DNA of 64,000 bases from Macrobrachium rosenbergii (lineage: Eukaryota; Arthropoda; Malacostraca; Decapoda; Palaemonidae), in the NCBI RefSeq assembly GCF_040412425.1, contig NC_089781.1, forward strand, positions 55,758,813 through 55,822,812. The letters run 5' to 3'. Below are positions 1 through 10,961 of the stretch, piece after piece. The notes below the pieces were generated by a model. It saw only the letters and a list, made by a program, of their open reading frames with translations. It had not been told where the DNA came from and ran no database searches. The number at the start of each line of letters is the position of its first letter. The first letter of the stretch is position 1. Both the position numbers and the translations under genes were made by a program.

Positions 1-1211
1 TTGAAATACGGAAACTGAAGGTGTCTGGATAAACCTTCCTGTCCCAGCTGATTCTTAGGTAAAATTGCAGTGGTCTCATGTGAAGCCTGCCTAGGCGAAT
101 GAATTGCTCCAAAGACAACATTCCCAGAAGACTCACACATTTGTTGGCTGAACAGTGATCGAGGCTGAGAAACATGTTTACTGTCTTCAGACATGACTCC
201 ACTCTTTTCGGGGATGGAGAAGCCCAAAATGTCCGAGAGTTGATCAACATCCCCAAATAAAGAATCTGTTGATCTGGAATCAGCTGGGACTTCTGAAGTT
301 GATGATCAACCCGAGATACTGGGCTAACGGGAGGGTTTTCTGAAGATCCTCTGAACACTTCTCCCTTGATTGGGCCCGAAGGAGCCAATCATCGAGATAT
401 AGGGAGATTCTGATACCCACCAAATGGAGCCATTTGGCCAGAGGAGAGAGAACTCTGGCGAAAACTTGTGGTGCAACAGAGAGCCCGAAACATAGAGCGT
501 GATACTGATAGGCTTTGTTCCTGTAGACAAACCTTAGAAACTTCAAATCCTGGTGAATTGGAATATGGAAATATGCATCCTGCGTATCTATTGACGTCAT
601 CCATTCTCCATGATGAATGGATGACAGGACGGTATAGTTTGTCTCCATCTTGAGTTTCATCTTCTGCATGAAGACGTTCAAGGCACTGACATCTAGGATG
701 GGGGCCATATCCCCCGATGCCTTGGGTACCACAAAAAAACCATTGTAGAACCCAGGAGAATTCACATTTTCTACTAACTCTATCGCCCCCTTCTTGAGGA
801 GGGACGAAACTTCCTCCAAGAGGGCTGAAAACCTCGCAGAGCCTTCAGAGTACGCCGTCAAGTTACTGGCGATCTGACTATGGGAGGCTCTTCTCGGAAG
901 AGAATGGAGTATCCTTCCTTGAGGACATTTACTATCCAGGGTTTGGCCCCTTTCTCTCTCCATCTCTCCCAGAAGAGAAGGAGTCTGGCTCCTACTGGTG
1001 TTCGGAGGGGAATATTTTCACTTGCAAGAGGATGTACAGGAAGACAACTTCTTAATGGATTTCGATGTGAATCTGGTTCCAGATCTAGGCCTGGAATATG
1101 CTCTCTGCCTGTTACCCGAAAGGGACGAAACTGCAAAGGGGAAACAGTCCTGGAGGGAAGAGAAGACAACTCCTTAGGGCGCTGAGAAGGCAGTGTCAGA
1201 AGATCCTGCAT
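1..1211 (-). pseudogene. DIRS-a reverse transcriptase/RNase H ORF, broken and cut by window edge
   Basis: RT of the DIRS1 class copies element RNA into DNA. The pre-RT block (VGARLLLFWERW, about 900-1010) is in a different frame from the RT proper (280-963), so there is a frameshift near 900-960. The RT block shows the ordered motifs GFYNGFFVVPK, LDVSALN, DAYFHIPIH, LCFGLSVAP and the catalytic box YLDDWLL at about 378-405, both aspartates present. After a stop near 280, bases 1-180 (-) resume with LLGMLSLEQF and RLHMRPLQFYL, the linker that precedes RNase H in this class. The polymerase core therefore looks intact but the ORF is interrupted at least twice. Confidence 0.82.
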
Positions 1212-3469
1212 ATCAAATGCAGATGGTCCAGAGGGAAAAATAGAAGAGCAGACTTCTGAGAGGGTGTAACTCCCTTAGGGATGTACGAACACCACAACTC
1301 CCTCTTTTTAGGAATTCCCATAGTACAATGGGAAGCCAACTCCTGGGAACCATCCCTGATCCCTTTATCTACACAGGAAAGTACCCCTAACCAGTCAGAG
1401 GCATTATCTTTAGGAACAGTCGTCCACTCCTTAATCTTATGGGCCAGAGTGCCCACAGCCCAGTCCATAAAGCTAAAAATTTCAAACACCTTAAAAAGAT
1501 TCTTAAGAGGTGTGAAAGTCCCATTGAGGAAAACATGCTCTTTGCCGAAGCAAAGACCGATCTTCGGGAAGAATCAATTAAGCCAGAGAAGTCCCCCTGG
1601 GAGGAGGCAGACACTCCCAGGGAAGGAGCTTCCCCTGTGGCATAAGAAAGGTGTCTCCTCTTAGTTAACCTTGCAGGAGGAAAACTAAGGACAACACAAC
1701 CTTGTTCCCTCTTCTCCTACAGCCAACTATCAATATCGCTCAAGGCTTTCTTTGCTGAGAAAGAAAGCACTAACCTCGGCAACTCAGAAGAGTCCAACGA
1801 CCATGCCTCCATCAGAAAAGCAGAGGCAGGCGAGGAAGGAGCAGTAGGTGAGAAGAAATTTGGGAAAGTAGCTAACAGGTACTTCAGCAGAACCACGTAA
1901 GTTGAGGGGAGAGCGTCCTGAATGAGAACCACCTCTTTGTCTTCAGAAGAAACAGGTGACAAGACTGGATCCGTGGACTGGGGAGTTGAAGGAACCTTAG
2001 TAAGCAAGTTTAAAATATTGTCCAGCTTACTCTGGATAGGGTCCACAGAAGAAGCTGACTGGACACTAGTCGAAAGCTGAAACAGACTAGACTGAGGAGC
2101 GGATGAAACACAAACAACTGCAGGAGCTGTGACAGGAGCATGAAAATGAGAAGCATTGACTGTGGAAGTAGGGCGGCCAGCCATCCTTGGGCGCTCAGGC
2201 GCCAATGGGCACTTTGAAACAACAGGAACCTCAGGAGACACAGAGTGGTCAGACAAACATGGACGCTCTATGGTGCTTACAAGAAGAAGGGCGCTTGGGA
2301 ACTGACGAGAGTTCGGGTGCCAATAGGCGCTCCAGCACTACCGGGCTCTCGGGAGAAGTCTGGCGATCGAAGACAACAGGCGTCTTTGTCACTACTGGGC
2401 GCTCAGGAGCCAAAGCAGGTTCTGGTGCCGGAAGACAATCAGAAGAAGATACTCTGCAAGAATCAGAGCATTTACAAGACAAGGAGCAGTTAGAAGACAC
2501 TTCTTGACTCTCTGCAACAGGAAGAACCAAAGAAAACTGCTTGGGGCTGTTCCAACCACTACACGAAGGCTGAGGACTATCCAAGGGATCCTTAAACTTC
2601 TTGCAAGGCACTGGAGGAGAACATGAAATACCACTAGCACATCTTTTCAGTGGATGTGACTCGACTACAAAGTGCAACTGCTGCTTTGGAGAGGAATCCT
2701 CCGAACTCAAGGAAAGATGATGCGCGTCCAACAAAATGCCTTTCCAGTGGCGTTTGGCTACAACCTGCGATTTGGCAACAGGTTCAACCGAGGGGCAACT
2801 ACCCAAGAGCAGACTCCACCGACCTCCCTTAGGCTACCAGTTTGACTTCTCCCAGGTTTAGGGGAGTAAGCCACTGACCTTTGACTAGGAGAATTGATGG
2901 GTTGGGCAGCCACTTCCCCCCCCCACCACTTCACTTGCACTGGGCGCTACTGTGCACTCCGCCGACATAACACTAGTACTGGGCACTACAGGGTGCTCCG
3001 AAACACTCTTATCATCCAATAAGAACTTTGAAGGATAAAGCTAACTTAGCAATGGATTCGCAATCAGGAACCTTTATCAATCTTAAACTCGAGGCTGGTC
3101 ATTTGGTTGGAGTGAGAGCCAGGTAAAGGAGAGGGTTTCACAGGAAGGGATCATCATCACAGGAACGTTAATATCAACATCAACATTATCAATAGTAGAT
3201 TTATGAGATTCCTGGCTAGCTGAAGATTTACTGGTCTGTCTAGCAGTAGCTTTTATTTTCTTGTCCGTAGCCAGTTTGCTCAAATGTGATTTCAAAGTCT
3301 TCCACCTCTTTAAATCCCAATCAATACATTCACTACAAGTTAACTCTTCAGAACATACTTGTCCCCTACAGCCTGTGCAGATCGTATGAGAGTCATAGGT
3401 TTCTTTGGTCAAACGAATATTGCAGCCTTTGCTGCAATACCAGAAGCTAGACGAACTAGAGTCAGACAT
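1212..3469 (-). pseudogene. DIRS-a gag-like ORF1, frameshifted
   Basis: Structural ORF of a DIRS1-like element. It starts at 3469 with MSDSSSSS and a Cys/His cluster (residues about 11-52: YCSKGC, HTICTGC, then CSEELTCSEC) that could bind zinc. After this it is Ser/Pro-rich and low in recognisable domains (about 2250-2806 and 1717-2256), in at least two frames separated by frameshifts, so the copy cannot make one protein. The start is chosen as the first Met before the Cys cluster. It lies directly upstream of the RT frame, as expected for DIRS ORF order. Assigning it as gag rests on position and the Cys/His head, not on a capsid fold. Confidence 0.65.
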
Positions 3470-3885
3470 AATGAAAAAACCAAGGGAAAGCTAGACGAAC
3501 TAGAGTAAAACAAAATGGAAAAACCAAGGAAGTTAAGTCAAAATCAGAAATAGTCAAATCAGTTAAAGTCACAACTAAGGATCTAACACTATCTAAATAA
3601 GCCAAAAAAGCTACCAATAAAGAATACTTCACCAAATGATGAAATAACAACAGGAAAGATGAAATCCAAAATAGAATCAGCTGCTGCTAACAACTGGTGT
3701 ACAGCCATCAGCTGGCAGAAACAAACTGAAGCTCTTTTGCTAGTTGTTCCTCTCTTTCCCTGAAAGTGGGCGGGGCACATCATCAAAACCCAAAACAAAC
3801 TAGCTCGACCCGCAAATTTCAAAATTTTAAGCTGCCGATAATAGAAACTAAAAGCAATGTAACTGCTTGGTAAGTTACTTATATA

Positions 3886-4550
3886 AAAACATCTAATGAA
3901 AAAGTCAGCAAATGCAGCACAAAATTTAGGTTTTGTATGAAAGGCCTCATATATTTATAACAATGATAAAATCACTGCAACCTGTTTTGAGTCATGTGTC
4001 CTTCCTTTACTGGAATACTGTTCTCCAGTATGGTTGTCTCGTTCTGCCAGAGATTTGTCTCTTTTATATAGAGTGGCTCGTGGTGGTAAGTTTCTGTTTC
4101 CTAATATTAGCAGTTTTGACTTGGACCATCGACAGATGGTCTCTTGTCTGTCAATTATTCATAGCAGTTTTGACTTGGACCATCGATGGGTGGTCTCGTT
4201 TGTCAATTGTTCATAAATTGTATTTTAACAGAGAACTTTCACAGTGAGTTGTATTTTAACAGAGATCTTTCACAGTGAGTTGTATTTTAACAGAGATCTT
4301 TCACATTCTCAATTGATCACTGATCCCCTTTTCCTGCCGAGAGCTACCAGATTTGCTGAACAGCAGCACCAATGTGCAGCAAATGTGCCTTGCTGTAGAT
4401 TTTCTCGGTTTCCAGTGGTCCTTTATTCCTCACACCGTTAGACTGTGGAACAGTCTCCCTGAGGATGTTGTGCAACTGGAACTGCAAAAGTTCGAGTGAA
4501 GATACAATGCATCACTGCTCTAATACTCCTCTCCTTCCATTTTAATACAT
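3886..4550 (+). mobile_element. CR1/jockey-type LINE, 3' coding end (left half, split by DIRS-b)
   Basis: The end of a non-LTR retrotransposon RT ORF, 5'-truncated. Frame-hopping translation gives the typical C-terminal block: CFESCVLPLLEYCSPVW (about 3990-4040), DLSLLYRVARGG, a LDHR block, RATRFAEQQHQC (about 4345-4380) and VRLWNSLPEDVV (about 4440-4475). An in-frame stop and a duplicated block around 4110-4200 show it is dead. Sequence stops abruptly at 4550 where DIRS-b begins and resumes at 12909. Clade assignment (CR1 versus jockey) is uncertain. Confidence 0.8.
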
Positions 4551-4854
4551 TTCTGAGCTTCGGACCTGTGTCAGCCGGTGAAATGTCCCTTGAGCACAAA
4601 TTTCTAGGTATAAATATTGCTAAATATACCAGAGAAAGAAAGCCAACGGGAATGCTGAGGTTACTACCCTCAGAGCGATCACCTATTATGTAACAGGTGT
4701 CGGTATAGAGTAGGGTGAGTGAATATGTCCACTACCACAGGACCTAACTCTGTAAAATGTCCCTATGTCATAACCCCCGGTACGAGAAGAGCCATTCCAA
4801 CGGCAACTCACCCGGCCTGTACCTGACGACCTGAGCACCACCTACCCTCATTCC
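4551..4854 (+). repeat. DIRS-b left inverted terminal repeat
   Basis: About 304 bp, from TTCTGAGCTTCGGACC to CTACCCTCATTCC. It is the reverse complement of 12577-12880 with roughly five mismatches by eye. The outermost ~40 bp are also complementary to the first half of the internal complementary region at 12424-12470. Confidence 0.92.
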
Positions 4855-6962
4855 TTTTTAGCACTTGTTTCTGGTAACACGCCTTGCTTGTGCTCTGTGT
4901 TTTTTCTCGGTTAATTTGGAATATCATGTCTTCTGTCACTGAAATCACCGCCACTAAGTTAAGTACTCCTCCCCTAGCGGGTTTTAGTTGTATCGAGGCT
5001 GTATTTGGCCCTTAATTTAATAATTATTGGGTCAAATACCGGGCGTTCCTCTGTGTTCGCCTGGCCCCGCCATGATGACCTAGCGGTACGCCTCTACATA
5101 CCAGTTCAGTAGAGGTTTCGCTGGGTCATTTACATTGATGTTTTGTCTTACAATTGACGTTACCCCTTCAGGAAGTTCATTTTGGGGGAATTTTATCTAC
5201 ATTGAGCTGGCCAGTGTGCTGGTATTAATACTGGTGTTAGTATCAATTCTTTAGGGAGCGCCCTCCCACGGTTTTATGCTTTTAACCCCTTCATAAAGAA
5301 TTTTTTGGCTTTCCCTCGAGTAGATTTTGTTCCCCAGGCTGGTGCTGTCTTACAGTCGGTTTTTCTGAATTGTGATACAATGGATGACATGGATATTTAT
5401 GGATTAATATTACCTTAGCTTGGCGTCAGAGCGGCCATTTTGGTTGCCCACTTCCTGTTCGCATGCTCGCAGAACATACCCCTAGCACAAGTGTTTATTA
5501 TTTTATAATTTTGACTTGTTTATGTATTGATGTATTGTTGTTGGTTAAATTTTTAGCAGTATATTTTTTGTGTTTTGTGGTACTAGCCTGACCTCTCGCC
5601 TTAATCGGTGGGTTAGGCTACGTAGGTTAGCTCTGCTCATTGACTCTGCTCCCTTCTCTCCCGACTTTGTAGCTTGAGTCGTGGAAGGGGTTGTGGGCCG
5701 GTGAAGGGAGTGCCACGTTCGTTGTTCCATCCGCTGTTCCATATGTTTTGGGTATGCTTGGATTCTCTGTTAATCCTTCTCCCCCTCTAATGAAGGGAGA
5801 AAAGTGATTCGCAATGCATAGCCCTGTGCCCTACATGTCGGTCTTCGGTTGGCCTTCTGAACAAAAATTCTCTCCCCTTCACAGTTCCCCCCTACCTCCC
5901 CTTCCTCCACTCTCTCCCTCTTTTTCCCTTTATAGGCTTCGTCTTCAGGGAAAAGATGGGAGTTTGGTTGCAGTAATCCAATGTGCTTAGCCTAACCTCT
6001 TTTCGTAACTTCTGGCAAGCGTCTTCTTCCCCCTTTGGGGGGAGGCTCGGTACATCTCAACACTTAGTAAGGGGGTTGAGGCCAGTGTCTGGTGGTTTCC
6101 CCCACTCAGTCGACCTTAGTATCGTGACACAGCCATGTCATTACTCCCCCACCTTTCCCCTGTATAGCAGGTGATGTGTTATCCCTCCCCATGTGTGGAG
6201 CATCGTCCTCTCGGGGCCGTCACTCTCGGGGCCTAGACAGGTCTCCAATCGGAGGTTATCCACCCTCCTGGTATCCGTTTAACATCACACACCTCGCTAG
6301 TGTTTCGCTTGTTCGCTTCCTCATTGGTTCGCGGAACTCCAGACACTTTCAGGGCCTACACAACCCTAGCTGACTCCGTCGGTACCCCCGTTGCCGCTAG
6401 CCTTTTCCACTCCGGTGGTCTTTGGTTTTAGTAGGTTGGCTTTACTCACTTTGTTCTCCTATGGACATACGAGAACTGCTCTAATAGTGAACCACTCCGC
6501 CCCTACATAGTAACCAGTGGCAGGGGTAGCGGGGTTTCCGGGGTCTCAGTACTGGAATGACATGTCCAGCATTTTAAAAAACTGCTATTCCATGTATTTA
6601 ACCAGCGAATTTTCTGCCGGTCTCCGGCACCTATGGCAATTATATTTAATTCTAAGTGTGCATGACTTTAGGTTAAGATATATATATCATTCACGTCGGA
6701 TTATATCCAGCGTCACTTAACTTACTCTGTCATGTTGCATGATTTTAAGTTAAGGTAGATATTATTTCCGTCGGTTTAACTCCGGCGTTCCTTAACTTAT
6801 TTGCCATGAATAATATTTGTTTGCTTCACCGGACTACTCCGGTAGGACTAATCTGCTAATTGCATGACCTGTTATCTGCTCGAGCATAAGGCACCTATCT
6901 CTGCCGGATTTACTCCGGCATGCCTTCAGTTAAGCATACTCATATACAGTTTATCCATACAG
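4855..6962 (+). promoter_or_regulatory. DIRS-b long leader with short hairpin series
   Basis: About 2.1 kb between the left ITR and the gag start, with no convincing long ORF. A short ORF starts ATGTCTTCT at 4927; DIRS-d has a similar ATGTCTTCC start at 43612, which may be a small leader peptide. Near the gag start is a run of short hairpins: GCCGG-tct-CCGGC (6616-6628), an imperfect GTCGGA/TCCAGC pair (6695-6711), GTCGG/CCGGC (about 6770-6785), ACCGGA-ctac-TCCGGT (6828-6843) and GCCGGA-tttac-TCCGGC (6903-6919). The analogous part of DIRS-d (45534-45772) also has such pairs. Function unknown. Confidence 0.55.
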
Positions 6963-9250
6963 ATGGTACGCTGCCAGGAGTCCGGGTGCACCGCAGTGCT
7001 GCACCAGCCCTGCGGCCATGTTGTCAGCCGCTCCCACTCCGGCTGCGCAGTCAGGGTGGGAGACTTGATTGTTTGGCACCCGGATGGATGTGAAGCGTGC
7101 TACGCCTTGTTTGAACAGTTCCAGGACGAGTCGGTAAGCCTAAAGTTACGGCCTTTAGTTTACCTGGTTCCTTGACTTATTTGATAGTTTATATTATATA
7201 TTTTAAGTCCTTGGTGTGCAGTTACTTAGTCCTTGTTATTTTCAGGCCAATCAAGCTTCTCGCAACGCTTCCTTGGCCACCCTTAGGAGTTGGGTGGCTG
7301 GCTTTGGGAGGAACGTCCCGTCGGGGAGGCCATATGTTCTGTCGGAGGCCATCTGTAACCTCCTCTTCCCCGGCGCCCGGTTCGCTGCGGCTGTCCCAGA
7401 AGTGGCAGCCCCTTTGATCGAACATATCCGGGAAGCAACGCAGCCCTCCCAGGATGTCATAGCAGCGGAAGTGTCAGCAGAAGTGGTGGCCATTAACTTG
7501 GACCTGGAGCCCATGAATGTGAACCGGACCAGGAGGTAGGTAGGGGGTAAGTGAGGCAGGGGAGCGGACTCCCTTTAATTCCCCTTCATCCTCTGTATCT
7601 TCTTTCCAGGGTTTCCAGAGTCCTCTACCTTGGGGATAGGTCGACATCGACCATCCCCAAGGTAAAAAGTCACTGAAAGGTAAGGGATATAAGTCCTCTT
7701 CCTCCCGCAAAACAACTCCCTTTCCCCGGGAAGTCACGGGCTTCTAGCCCGGCGGCTTCCGTTGCTAGTGACACTCCCTCTGTAAAGGGCCGAGAGCAAG
7801 GGCAGCCAAAGCCAGCCCCTCGTCAACCTGCTTCCAATTTCCAAGAATTGGCAAGCATGCTGCTTGATACGATCAACAAGCAGATGGACGAGAGGTGGAA
7901 GACGGTATTGGAAAAGCTGCTGAGCCAGGAGACCAAGATCTCCGGGCTCGTGAGCTCCGGCAAGTCAGCTCCGTCCTTCACCATTCCAGACGCCTCCGCC
8001 CTTCCTCCTTTCGATAAGGGGAACCCTTGGCGCTTGGCTCTTCATGCTCCCCAGCATGAGGATACTTTAACCATTGAGGGCCTAGGGACGTGCAGACTTC
8101 AGGAGTTGGAGTTCTTTCCTCCAGGTCTGCTTCCCCCCTACCCAGGCTTCGCTAGATTGACAGAGGAAGCTTGGGTGAGAACAGATAAGGTCCCTAAGGA
8201 GACAGTCATCTTTCCTAGGGATCAGGCTCAATTGGCTCTGCTTCGCACCCTTGCGGAGTGGGAAGCAGAAAACACAAAGCTGACTCCCTTCAAAGAAAAT
8301 TTTACGATGTTTTCTTTGGGGGATAGGATAGCAACTCCTTGCATGTCGAAAGTGGCTCAGGCAACTGTTCAGGCATGCATGGAGGGTAAATCGATGCCGC
8401 AGCTCGGGAGACCGATCCCACCTCTTGGTCCTCCCGGTGACTCCGAATTCTGGAACGGTTCTGTCCACCTTTGCACGGCGGGCAAGCTGGACCCAGACTG
8501 TGCGTCCACTCTCTTCAGTGAGCAGCTTCCCAAAATTCGGAGGCCCTCCTGAAGCCGGAGTTCGACACTGGGTGTCGGCTGAGCCGTGCAATGAACTCCT
8601 TGTGCATGGCAGAGGCGACATCTGTGCTGTATGCAGATGAACCCTTTTTCCAGGTCTTAACTAAATCTCTGCTGGCGGGATTCCAAGCAGACCTGTTTGA
8701 TTTTACAGTGGCAAGGGACGAACTGTCGCAAACATATTTTTTGTGGACGCCACTATTAGGCACGAGCCTAATAAACTGATGAAAAGCTCGATTTGGGGGC
8801 TAATTTATTCCCGAGGACGAGGTGAACAATGTCCTGGCGGAAGCAACCAGGGCCAACCAGAGCCTCCGCTCCCGGTGGGGTATTCCACAAACGTAGAATC
8901 TCAGAGTCCTCCGGTTCCCATGGCATGTCGGGAAAAGGTAGTTTAGGAGGCCACAAACCCCAACCGTAGTTCAGGCTGTACCAGTCTCACCGGTTGGTCA
9001 GCCTTCCACCTCAAAGGCCCAACCCCAACAGTTTGTGCTGGTGCAGCCGCACAGCATTCCCTTGCCTCCCCCACCTTTGTGACGTCTCCAGCGCATAAAT
9101 CCATCCTATGAAAGCCATGGTTCCTTTCATGGCTTCAATAAAAATGCAAGTGGAAGCCGAGCAAGGGCTGCCTTCAGAGGCAGGGCTACATTGCGTCCCT
9201 CTCCCGGGGAGAGGTGGCCGGGCAGAAGAAGTAAACCTTCCCTTCCCAAT
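6963..9250 (+). pseudogene. DIRS-b gag-like ORF1, interrupted by an intron-like gap and frameshifts
   Basis: The start (ATG 6963) opens a Cys/His-rich head, MVRCQESGCTAVLHQPCGH, continuing through WHPDGCEACYALFEQF to DES. The frame then meets GTAAGC and stops. It resumes in phase after a TTTTCAG acceptor at 7246 with ANQASRNASLATLRSW. A main block at 7848-8552 carries LPPFDKGNPWRLALHAP and VPKETVIFPRDQAQ, both nearly identical in DIRS-d, followed by a frameshift near 8550 and MAEATSVLYADEPFFQ (about 8600). The tail is Pro/Gln-rich. The conserved block is assumed to be capsid-like from position only. Several indels make this copy non-functional. Confidence 0.7.
7134..7245 (+). other. Probable spliceosomal intron in DIRS-b gag (112 nt)
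   Basis: Donor GTAAGC follows codon TCG, phase 0, and the acceptor TTATTTTCAG ends at 7245. The gap has in-frame stops and is not a multiple of three. Skipping it restores a frame that matches DIRS-d at the same place. Intron sequence is unalike between the two copies while flanking exons are alike. Confidence 0.7.
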
Positions 9251-10910
9251 GAGAAGGTTCAGGTAGGCGGAGGCTTTACCTGTTTTGGAATCAGTGGACC
9301 TTCAGCCCGTGGGCCCACAGTATAGTCTCCAAGGGACTGGGTTGGAGTTGGGTCAAGGACCCACCACCTCCGGTCAGGTTCCATCAACCCCCTTCTGAAG
9401 CCCTGCTGGACTTCAAGGAACTACTCAAAAACGGGCCATAAAGAAAGTGAGGCACCTGAAATTCCAAGGCAGACTGTTCAACGTCCCCAAAAAGGCTCCG
9501 CTCAACAAAGAGTAATCTTGGATCTGTCTCGTCTCAAGCTTTACATACAATCGCGACAAATTTCGCATGCTTACAATCTCTCAGGTACGGACTCTACTTC
9601 CTCGTGGAGCCGTCACCACGTCTATAGATCTTTCAGACGCATACTATCACGTCCCATTGCGAGAAACTTCTCTCCTTACCTAGGATTCAGGCTGGGAAGG
9701 CAAGCTTATGCATTCAGAGTCATGCCATTCGGGCTCAACATAGTGCCCGAATATTCACCAAACTGGCAGAGACAGTAGTACAGCAGTTACGGTCCCGGGG
9801 ATCATGCTAGCCGCATACCCAGACGACTGGATAATCTGGGCATCCACCGTCGGGAATGCCGGAGAGCTACAGCCATAGTGATCGAGTTTCTGGAGTCCCT
9901 AGGCTTTCAGATAAACAGGAAAAATCCCGTCTAACTCCAGAGGCTCGGTATCAGTGGCTAGGTATCCAGTGGGACCTAGACTCACACAGACTGTCTCTTC
10001 CGCCAGCCAAAAGGAGAGAGATAGCCAAGGCTACCAGGCAGTTCCTCAAGTGCAGGAAAGCTTCTTGCAGGACTCAGGAGAGGATCCTGGGCTCTCTTCA
10101 GTTCGCATCTGTCACAGATCTGCTGCTGAAGGCAAAACTGAAAGACATAAACAGAGTGTGGCGGAGGCAGCCAATATCAAACTCAGGGACAAGGTGTCTC
10201 TGGTCCTCCAGTTTTGAGAAAAGACTCCGGCCGTGGTCAACAGTCAAGGGTCTGTCAAAATCGGTGCCTTCAATTTCCTCCTCCATCACTAGTAATTCAC
10301 ACAGACGCTTCATTAAGCGGCTGGGAGGATATTCTCAAGACAAAAAGCACAAGGAACATGGTCCACAATGTTCCGCCAGTTCCATATCAACATCCTGGAA
10401 GCAATGGCAGTGTTTCTGACTCTGAAAAGGCTTAGCCCTTCCAAACAGATCCATATCAGGCTGGTTTTGGACAGTGCAGTGGTGGTACACTGTATAAACA
10501 GGGGAGGCTCCAAGTCGAGTCGTATCAATCAAGTGTTGATAGCCATCTTCTCTCTGGCGGAAAAAGCACAAGTGGCACCTATCAGCCACTCATCTTGCAG
10601 GGGTCCGGAATGTCATTGGACTCTCTGTCAGGTCAACTCCGCTGGAGTTGGGTGGTCTCTGGACAGAGCCTCGTTCGATTGGATTTGCCTTCCAGGTTCC
10701 AGGTCTCCAGGTAGACTTGTTTGCCACGGAGAACAACCACAAACTTCCTTGTTATGTGGCCCCAACCTGGACCCTCAAGCTCATGCCACAGATGCAATGA
10801 CATTAGACTGGAACAAGTGGCAGAGGATCTACCTGTTCCCTCCGGTAAACCTGCTGCTGAAAGTGCTGCACAAACTCAGGTCTTTCAAGGGCAGGTGGCT
10901 CTGGTAGCTC
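9251..10910 (+). pseudogene. DIRS-b RT, RNase H and DAM-methylase-like region
   Basis: Opens with GGFTCFGISG (a decayed GGRL block), then RVILDLSRLKLYIQ (about 9508-9550), TSIDLSDAYYHVP (about 9620-9655, across a frameshift), QAYAFRVMPFGLN (about 9700-9740) and AAYPDDWIIWAS (about 9810-9845). The usual YLDD box reads YPDD, keeping both aspartates. RNase H follows: HINILEAMAVFLTLK (about 10384) and LVLDSAVVVHCINRGG (about 10460-10510). The final segment, around VDLFAT and DAMTLDWNKWQRIY (about 10700-10830), matches the region between RNase H and recombinase that DIRS elements use for a DAM-like domain. I am not certain of that domain call. At least four frameshifts. Confidence 0.8.
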
Positions 10911-10961
10911 CCAATTGGCCAAGAGCAGCTGGTACCCTCTTCTGCTGGAGCTGAAATTCAA

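Larger units (their letters stand above)
1..3885 (-). mobile_element. DIRS-a: DIRS1-like retrotransposon, 5' two-thirds, runs off window start
   Basis: Read on the minus strand this is leader, gag, then reverse transcriptase, entering the RNase H region at the window edge. No LTRs are seen. The RT is of the DIRS class (YLDDWLL box), and the gag start has a Cys/His-rich head. The 5' end (about 3700-3885) has a purine/pyrimidine pattern with GTAAGTTAC near 3868-3879 that resembles the terminal repeat of DIRS-e at 53.9 and 58.3 kb, so both probably belong to one family. The tyrosine recombinase and right terminal repeats lie outside the window. The outer boundary is estimated from where LINE homology begins, to about 20 bp. 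Confidence 0.8.

Noticed and set aside
880..1185. Plus-strand ORFs opposite the DIRS-a coding region (also 2187-2507)
   Set aside because: Shadows of the minus-strand gag/RT frames, which carry recognisable motifs.
7537..7610. Second intron in DIRS-b gag between GGTAGG and TTTCCAG
   Set aside because: In DIRS-d the equivalent stretch (about 46385-46465) is open and in frame, so the DIRS-b stops are better explained by frameshifts in coding sequence.
8082..8621. 179-residue minus-strand ORF over DIRS-b gag, and the 145-residue one at 47037-47474
   Set aside because: Both lie opposite the conserved gag block and have no recognisable motif; conserved only because the sense strand is.
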